Assembly: GCA_030691865.1 (NCBI GenBank)
Contig: JAUYDL010000022.1
Span: 1-17,975 of the forward strand
Length of the DNA stretch: 17,975 nucleotides
Direction of reading: 5' to 3'
Origin: Candidatus Omnitrophota bacterium
GTDB lineage: Bacteria; Omnitrophota; Gorgyraeia; Gygaellales; Profunditerraquicolaceae
The notes under the pieces are model-generated. The model was not told the DNA's origin and did no database searches. It worked only from the letters and a program-made list of their open reading frames with translations. The position numbers and the translations under genes were made by a program. Positions 13,521 to 17,975 of this stretch are shown one piece after another. Numbering within the stretch: position 1 is the stretch's first letter; the number at the start of each line of letters is the position of its first letter.

Positions 13521-14999
13521 ATGAAAAAAAATATCCTTTTATCTTTTTTAGCTGGTTTATTTTTATCTCTTTCTTTTTCCAGTTTTAATCTTTGGCTGTT
13601 TGCCTGGTGTGGTTTTATTCCTTTATTGATTGCGCTAGAGAATAAATCTTTACGCCAGGCATTTCTTATTGCCTATCTTTGCGGGGTTGTTTTCTGGATC
13701 CTGACAATATATTGGCTCATCCATGTTACCCTGCTTGGCCAAGTAGTCTTAATTTTATATCTAGCTATTTACTTTGGCCTCTTTGGCTGCGTAATTTATT
13801 TCTCGCGTTTTCTCTCTGTCAATAGTTGCCTGTTTTTCCTGCCCGCAAGTTGGGTCTTATTGGAATATTTGCGCAGTTATTTATTTACCGGATTTCCTTG
13901 GGCTTTAATCGGGCTTTCACAATATAGAAATTTACCGATTATTCAAATCGCGGATATTACCGGGGCCTGGGGAGTTTGTTTTCTGGTGGTTTTAGTTAAT
14001 GCTGCACTTTATTTATTTTTACGTAGGCATTCAGGAGCAAAAATTTTATTAATTCCCATCCTGGCACTGTTTTTGTCTCTTGGCTACGGTTTTATAAGAT
14101 TAAGTTATAAACCGGATTGGCGCAATGATAAAGAGCGGCTTAAAATTTCGGTAGTTCAGGGTAACATCCTCCAGGATTTAAAATGGGATAAGCGGGCGGT
14201 TGGTTTTATTCAAAACAGGTATAGAGAATTAACTGTTACTGCAGCGGCGGAGGAACCTGAACTGATTATCTGGCCTGAGTCATCTGTACCGGGAGTTTGG
14301 GGCAGGGATGGTGCTGAATTTATACAAGTTTTTTCCTTAGCTCGCCAACTCAATACTAATCTGTTGGTAGGCGCGGTTTCATATTTTAACCAAAATTATT
14401 TTAATAGCGCTTTATTTATTAATCAGCTGGGGTCTCCGGTAGCAACTTATAGCAAGCTGCATCTGGTTCCCTTTGGGGAATATATACCGCTTAAAAATAT
14501 CTTTCCATTTTTAGAGACGGTTGCTTCGATCGGGGATATTCAGCCGGGCAGGGAGTATACTATATTCAGGCAGCCTGCTAATTTTGGCGTGCTTATTTGT
14601 TTTGAGGATCTTTTTCCGGAATTGTCTCGCGAGTTTATAAAACGAGGAGCAAGATTCCTGGTCAATATTACCAATGATGCCTGGTATAAAGAGGGCAGCG
14701 CGCCGTATCAGCATTTTGCCGCTTCGGTTTTCAGGTCGGTTGAGAATCGTGTATATTTAGCCCGGGCAGCCAATACTGGAATTTCCGGGTTTATTGATCC
14801 GGCCGGCAGGATCTTAGGGGTAGTACAGAATGCCCGGGGCAAAGAGATTTTTGTCAAAGGTTATAGCAACCAGAGTATTTGTTTAGCAGCAGGCAAGCGT
14901 ACAATTTATAACCGTTACGGAGATTTTTTTGTCGTTTTTTGTCTGCTACTTGACGTTGGTGTTATAATATCTATTTTAAGGCACCCGGCCCGGCGCTAG
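13521..14999 (+). CDS. lnt: Apolipoprotein N-acyltransferase
   Basis: Lnt adds the third acyl chain to the N-terminal cysteine of lipoproteins in the inner membrane, a step needed for sorting to the outer membrane in many diderms. The 492-aa protein has an N-terminal membrane domain (about six helices, residues 5-195), a periplasmic nitrilase-like domain (206-450) and a final helix (467-486). The catalytic triad is complete: Glu253 in IIWPESS, Lys312 in SKLHLVPFGEY and Cys360 in LICFEDLFPE. NITNDAWY and ENRVYLARAANTG are also family motifs. No Shine-Dalgarno or clear promoter is seen in the short gap after the secA palindrome, so how it is expressed is unclear. Its stop codon lies inside an 18-bp tandem repeat. 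Its presence fits the predicted lipoproteins at 1070 and 16779. Confidence 0.95.
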   Translation: MKKNILLSFLAGLFLSLSFSSFNLWLFAWCGFIPLLIALENKSLRQAFLIAYLCGVVFWILTIYWLIHVTLLGQVVLILYLAIYFGLFGCVIYFSRFLSVNSCLFFLPASWVLLEYLRSYLFTGFPWALIGLSQYRNLPIIQIADITGAWGVCFLVVLVNAALYLFLRRHSGAKILLIPILALFLSLGYGFIRLSYKPDWRNDKERLKISVVQGNILQDLKWDKRAVGFIQNRYRELTVTAAAEEPELIIWPESSVPGVWGRDGAEFIQVFSLARQLNTNLLVGAVSYFNQNYFNSALFINQLGSPVATYSKLHLVPFGEYIPLKNIFPFLETVASIGDIQPGREYTIFRQPANFGVLICFEDLFPELSREFIKRGARFLVNITNDAWYKEGSAPYQHFAASVFRSVENRVYLARAANTGISGFIDPAGRILGVVQNARGKEIFVKGYSNQSICLAAGKRTIYNRYGDFFVVFCLLLDVGVIISILRHPARR

Positions 15000-15066
15000 T
15001 CAGGCACCCGGCGCTAGTCAGGCACCCCGCCATAAAGGATTGGCGGGTGCGCCGCCTTCTGCGGCG
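14989..15066. repeat. 18-bp tandem repeat and two GC-rich hairpins after lnt
   Basis: Two exact copies of CCCGGCGCTAGTCAGGCA lie at 14989-15006 and 15007-15024; the first contains the lnt stop codon. A hairpin follows: arms 15022-15032 and 15041-15050, ten base pairs with one bulged C. It leads straight into a second hairpin, CGCCGC (15050-15055) and GCGGCG (15061-15066). The base composition is much more GC-rich than the neighbouring genes. No U-tract follows on the + strand, so these are not typical terminators; they may be an intergenic repeat element. Confidence 0.7.
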
Positions 15067-15078
15067 ATTGCGCGGGTG

Positions 15079-15094
15079 TTGTCTAAGTAGACAA
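15079..15094. promoter_or_regulatory. 16-bp palindrome before the M23 peptidase gene, possible operator
   Basis: TTGTCTAAGTAGACAA has perfect 7-bp arms around AG, ending just before the Shine-Dalgarno region (AAGGAA, 15093-15098) of the peptidase gene. With only two central bases it suits a dimeric DNA-binding protein better than an RNA hairpin. No regulator is known for it and no nearby promoter box is clear, so the role is inference. Confidence 0.4.
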
Positions 15095-15104
15095 GGAATA
15101 GAAA

Positions 15105-15593
15105 ATGATAAAAAAAATCTTATTAATTATTTTAATCTTGATTTGCGTCTGTGTGTTTTTGGGCCTGGCCTGGATGGATAAACAATATTTTATCTGCCCG
15201 ATTGAATATAAAAATGATATCATTATCCGTAATGATAATCGGGGTGATGGTTTATTTGCTTCCGCAAGATCCGGCAGGAGAATACATAAAGGCCTGGATC
15301 TTCTGGCGGATGTGGGCACTGTAGTCTATGCTGCTAAAAGCGGCAAAGTAATTAGCGCAACTCAAAATAAGGGTATGGGTAAATATATAATTATCAGGCA
15401 TCGGGATAATATTATCACTATCTATGGACATCTTTCAAATATTTTTGTGCGCAGAGATGATTACGTGCGTCAAGGCCGGGTTATTGGCAGCGTGGGTAAA
15501 ACCGGTAATGCCAGAACTGTCGATATGCTTCCCCATCTGCATTTTGAAATAAGGAAAAATGGAGTTCCGCTTGATCCACTTGAGTATATCTAG
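15105..15593 (+). CDS. M23-family (LytM-type) metallopeptidase
   Basis: This is a 162-aa protein: one N-terminal membrane anchor (about residues 4-23) followed by little more than a LytM domain facing the periplasm. The zinc and catalytic residues are all present: His61 and Asp65 in HKGLD, His109 in YGHLS, and His144/His146 in PHLHFEI. Active members cut peptide cross-links in peptidoglycan, or act in cell division or growth. With the full set of ligands this is probably an active enzyme rather than a degenerate activator. The Shine-Dalgarno is AAGGAA. It is convergent with the CDF gene: both stop codons are TAG and share the palindrome CTAG at 15590-15593, so the two genes overlap by 4 nt. 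Confidence 0.9.
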   Translation: MIKKILLIILILICVCVFLGLAWMDKQYFICPIEYKNDIIIRNDNRGDGLFASARSGRRIHKGLDLLADVGTVVYAAKSGKVISATQNKGMGKYIIIRHRDNIITIYGHLSNIFVRRDDYVRQGRVIGSVGKTGNARTVDMLPHLHFEIRKNGVPLDPLEYI

Positions 15594-16468
15594 TGATTTC
15601 GGGGTTCCATATGTACTACTACATCGGTTATCCCTGGAATGGCGGATTTAATTGCTTCTTCAATGCGGTAGCTTATTTGGTGGGCGTCATCGATATGCAT
15701 ATTGGGATTAACCTGTACATGCAAATCTATATGGACATCATCAATTCTGCCGCGGCTGCGAATTTTATGGCAGGCGCGCACCCCTTCTATTCTTAATACG
15801 ATATCTTTAACTTTTTGATCATCAAGGAAAACGGCTGTATCGCAAAGGACATCCGAGCTTTGTTTGACGATCGCAAAAGCAGCATACCCGATAAATAACG
15901 ATATCAGTATGGTAACGATGGGGTCAATTAAAGGGAATCCCAGCCTGGTTACAATTAGAGAAATAATTACTGAAAATGAGGTGAAGATGTCTGCCCGGGT
16001 ATGCAGGGAATCCGAAACCAAAATGTCGCTTTTTAGGGCCTTGCCTTTTCTATGCTCATAGCGCATTACATAGATATTCACCGCTGAAGTAATCAGCATT
16101 ACTGCGAAACTGCCCAGGTCAGCCTGGAAGGAGACCGGATGTTGCAGGCGCTGCCAGCCTGCTTTTAACAGATTAAAAGAAACAAGAAACAACATGGCGG
16201 CAATACCCAGGGAAAACAGAGTCTCATATTTTTTATGTCCGTAGGGGTGGTCTTTATCCACCGGTTGACAGGCAAAGTGAATTCCGACGATACCAATTAA
16301 ATTAGAAGTCCCGTCGCTCAAAGAATGGAATCCATCTGCGGTCATGCTAAAACAGCGGCTGCTTAAGCCGTAAATGATTTTGACTAAAGCTACTGCCCAG
16401 TTTAAGGCCAGCACAATAATTAGGATCTTTCTGATTTTTTGATAATGCTTCTGTATATCGATGGTCAT
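15590..16468 (-). CDS. Cation diffusion facilitator (zinc/cobalt/cadmium-type exporter)
   Basis: This 292-aa inner-membrane protein exchanges protons for divalent metal ions, exporting them from the cytoplasm. About six membrane helices (residues 14-203) are followed by a cytoplasmic ferredoxin-like domain (215-285, VKDIVLRIEGVRACHKIRSRGRIDDVHIDLHVQV). Metal-site motifs are ADGFHSLSD (His48, Asp52) in helix 2, DHPYGHKKYE in the loop, and SDSLHTRAD (His156, Asp160) in helix 5. The His/Asp pairs favour zinc- or cadmium-type transport over manganese, though specificity is not proven. The start is supported by the conserved N-terminus and by a strong promoter whose -10 box lies only 6 nt before the ATG, with no Shine-Dalgarno, suggesting a leaderless message. 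It is monocistronic. Confidence 0.93.
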   Translation of the reverse strand: MTIDIQKHYQKIRKILIIVLALNWAVALVKIIYGLSSRCFSMTADGFHSLSDGTSNLIGIVGIHFACQPVDKDHPYGHKKYETLFSLGIAAMLFLVSFNLLKAGWQRLQHPVSFQADLGSFAVMLITSAVNIYVMRYEHRKGKALKSDILVSDSLHTRADIFTSFSVIISLIVTRLGFPLIDPIVTILISLFIGYAAFAIVKQSSDVLCDTAVFLDDQKVKDIVLRIEGVRACHKIRSRGRIDDVHIDLHVQVNPNMHIDDAHQISYRIEEAIKSAIPGITDVVVHMEPRNH

Positions 16469-16474
16469 AAAAAT

Positions 16475-16503
16475 ATTATATAATAATTGTCGGGTCCTGT
16501 AAA
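16475..16503 (-). promoter_or_regulatory. Promoter of the CDF gene (leaderless type)
   Basis: On the - strand, TTTACA (16503-16498), a 17-bp spacer and a perfect TATAAT (16480-16475) are followed by only six bases before the ATG (16468-16466). Transcription should therefore start at the initiation codon itself. Confidence 0.75.
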
Positions 16504-16763
16504 TGCCAAATATCAGTATTCTAAGCTTTCCGTCTTTTACTTCCGAGCACGTAAGATTTTCGCTGATGTGCTCGCGGCTTACGTCTCGCTACGGCTATGA
16601 TCCTTACGCTAGTAAGACACAGCCTACGCTCGACGTAATTCCTTGCACACAACTGCCGAAAATCTTCTAATTGTGCCTCCAGCAAAAGATAGGACCCATT
16701 ATCCTAGAACAATCATAATAGTAGGACTCGCGTAAATTATTTCCTCGATTAAAACCAGTTAAA
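16504..16763. other. Non-coding region with inverted repeats between CDF and PIG-L genes
   Basis: No ORF with codon bias or recognisable domain lies in this gap. It contains a 10-bp inverted repeat, AAGATTTTCG (16553-16562) and CGAAAATCTT (16657-16666), enclosing about 94 nt. A smaller pair CGAGCAC/GTGCTCG lies between about 16544 and 16574. The segment also has repeated short words (TACGCT, CTTACG, ACGT). It could be a structured RNA, a degenerate small mobile element or a dispersed intergenic repeat; I did not recognise a known family. Confidence 0.4.
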
Positions 16764-16772
16764 TGATAGAAT
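16764..16772 (+). promoter_or_regulatory. Extended -10 promoter candidate for the PIG-L gene (leaderless type)
   Basis: TGATAGAAT fits the extended -10 pattern TGnTATAAT with one change. Six bases separate it from the ATG at 16779, and no Shine-Dalgarno is present. The -35 region is weak. Confidence 0.5.
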
Positions 16773-16778
16773 GTAAGC

Positions 16779-17975
16779 ATGCGTAAAATAGGATTATTAG
16801 TGGTGGCGTTGGTTTTGTTATCCGGTGGCTGTGCTAGTATGCAAAAGCCCGATTCCAGTGGCCGAAATCGTCATGCGGAATTAGAGTCGTTTAAAAAGAA
16901 TGAACGAATTTTAATTCTAGCGCCGCACCCTGATGATGAGTCGATTGCCTGCGCAGGAATTATACAAAAGGCGCTTAAGGCAGGCGCTCAGGTTAAAGTG
17001 GTTTATTTAACTAATGGTGATCATAATGGGTTTGCTTTTATCGTCTATGAAAAGAGGATTACCATTCGCCAGGGTGAGTTCATTTATCTGGGTAAATTGC
17101 GTCAGAAAGAGACAATTAAGGCCATGAAGTTTTTAGGATTATCCGAAAAAGACCTGGTGTTTTTAGGATACCCGGATTATGGTACTTTTGAGATTTTTTG
17201 CAAATATTGGCTGACGGCTTCCGCCGTCACGGCTAAACCGTTTCGTGATCGATTAACCCGGATATCCAGCGTGCCCTATAAGGATAATCCTTCTTATGGA
17301 GCCAAATATTACGGGGAAAACATTTTGAGTGACCTGACTAAACAGATCCTGGATTATCAGCCGGATAAAATATTTGTTTCGCATCCGGCGGACGTTAATG
17401 TTGATCATAAAACACTGTACTTGTTCCTCCAGGTGGCCTTGAGTGACTTGGAGGCTCGTATGGCTAAACCTGAAATCTATCCTTATCTTGTGCATTGTGT
17501 GGGTTGGCCTAAACCGCGGCATTACCATCCGGAGTTAGAGCTATATCCGCCGGATAAATTTATCGGTTCCAAGCTTAATTGGCTCCGCTGCGACTTAAGC
17601 CCTGAGGAGTTAGATAAAAAATATCGGTCGATTCTTTTTTATAAAAGCCAGACACAATCCAGCGCTTTTTATTTATTTTCTTTTGCCAGAAAGAATGAAC
17701 TCTTTAGTGATTATCCTGAGTTGGAGTTAAAGCCTCAATCGACATTAGAAGGTAAAGATATTGTTTATTCCGATGCTTCGGAGATGTTTAAAGAAGCAGA
17801 ATATCCCATAGATCTTAAGCAGGCTGAAACAATAGAAGCTAAGGGGTCCGTAAGCTATGCGGTGGCAGATAATTATTTTGTTGTACGCCTGGATAAGCCT
17901 AAGAAGCTGAGCAGCAGGTTTGGGGTAATGCTTTATATTTTTGGATATAGCCAAAGTACTCCTTTTGCCCGAATG
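16779..17975 (+). CDS. PIG-L family deacetylase, predicted lipoprotein (partial, runs off window)
   Basis: The frame opened by ATG 16779 stays open for 399 codons to the last base, so the C-terminus is outside the window. Residues 1-17 are a signal peptide with a lipobox-like LLSGGC (Cys18). The position three before the Cys is Ser instead of the usual Leu, so lipidation is likely but not certain. Residues about 43-240 form a PIG-L/LmbE zinc deacetylase domain: ILAPHPDDESIACAG holds the zinc-binding His-Pro-Asp-Asp-Glu motif, followed by VVYLTNGD, and VSHPADVNVDHKTLY supplies the second metal ligand. These enzymes remove N-acetyl groups from amino sugars, so a role in surface glycan or glycolipid modification is plausible. 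About 160 residues beyond the catalytic core are unassigned. Confidence 0.85.
   Translation, partial: MRKIGLLVVALVLLSGGCASMQKPDSSGRNRHAELESFKKNERILILAPHPDDESIACAGIIQKALKAGAQVKVVYLTNGDHNGFAFIVYEKRITIRQGEFIYLGKLRQKETIKAMKFLGLSEKDLVFLGYPDYGTFEIFCKYWLTASAVTAKPFRDRLTRISSVPYKDNPSYGAKYYGENILSDLTKQILDYQPDKIFVSHPADVNVDHKTLYLFLQVALSDLEARMAKPEIYPYLVHCVGWPKPRHYHPELELYPPDKFIGSKLNWLRCDLSPEELDKKYRSILFYKSQTQSSAFYLFSFARKNELFSDYPELELKPQSTLEGKDIVYSDASEMFKEAEYPIDLKQAETIEAKGSVSYAVADNYFVVRLDKPKKLSSRFGVMLYIFGYSQSTPFARM

Noticed and set aside
14950..14968. TTGACG and TATAAT near the end of lnt as a promoter for the M23 gene
   Set aside because: The spacing is only 7 bp. The TGTTATAAT alone could be an extended -10 box, but it lies inside lnt with no other support.
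16504..16763. tRNA or other known RNA gene
   Set aside because: I found no cloverleaf arms, T-loop GTTCGA-like motif or CCA-adjacent acceptor stem.
17253..17528. Open frame of 91 codons on the - strand near the window end
   Set aside because: It is antisense to the PIG-L deacetylase gene, whose zinc motif and continuous frame are clear.

Overview
The window looks like chromosomal housekeeping sequence from a Gram-negative-type (diderm) bacterium. The evidence is a BamD-like protein, an LptE-like lipoprotein, an apolipoprotein N-acyltransferase and other envelope genes. The compact gene forms, tight overlapping operons, a PEGA-domain protein and numerous GGGACGGTTCT palindromes remind me of uncultured lineages such as Candidatus Omnitrophota. 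That placement is an inference from memory, not something I could test. No CRISPR array, tRNA, rRNA, integrase or transposase gene was seen.

Layout on the + strand unless stated. 1-93 is a nested palindromic repeat. 95-2285 is a promoter followed by bamD-like, lptE-like and holA (polymerase III delta), all overlapping or abutting. 2211-2649 holds rpsT (ribosomal protein S20) on the - strand with its promoter, structured leader and a terminator lying inside holA. 2643-8174 is a packed run of murJ, a short uvrC, an MGMT-domain gene, a PEGA-domain gene and a membrane glycosyltransferase. 8227-9300 is a PilT-type ATPase. 9418-13446 is prfB, with its programmed +1 frameshift, then secA. 13521-15593 is lnt and an M23 peptidase. 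15590-16468 (- strand) is a cation diffusion facilitator. 16779 to the window end is a PIG-L family deacetylase lipoprotein that continues past the edge; it is open to the last base.

Most genes serve envelope building (BamD, LptE, MurJ, SecA, Lnt, M23 peptidase, glycosyltransferase), translation (S20, RF2), replication (HolA) or DNA repair (UvrC, MGMT). Several proteins are reduced or altered versions of their families. HolA appears to lack the lid domain. UvrC lacks the middle domain and the C-terminal helix-hairpin-helix domain. The PilT-like protein has Asn where the Walker B Glu normally sits.

The most unusual signal is non-coding. rpsT and prfB, more than 6.8 kb apart and on opposite strands, carry nearly the same ~75-80 nt leader in the same orientation relative to the gene. 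It includes a long hairpin directly before the Shine-Dalgarno sequence. A second repeat family (GGGACGGTTCT...AGAACCGTCCC, 44 nt) is present at 27-70 and, inverted, at 13462-13505, with a compensatory base-pair change in its stem. Three genes (bamD-like, CDF, PIG-L) have promoter -10 boxes only 6-9 nt before the ATG and no Shine-Dalgarno, which suggests leaderless transcripts.
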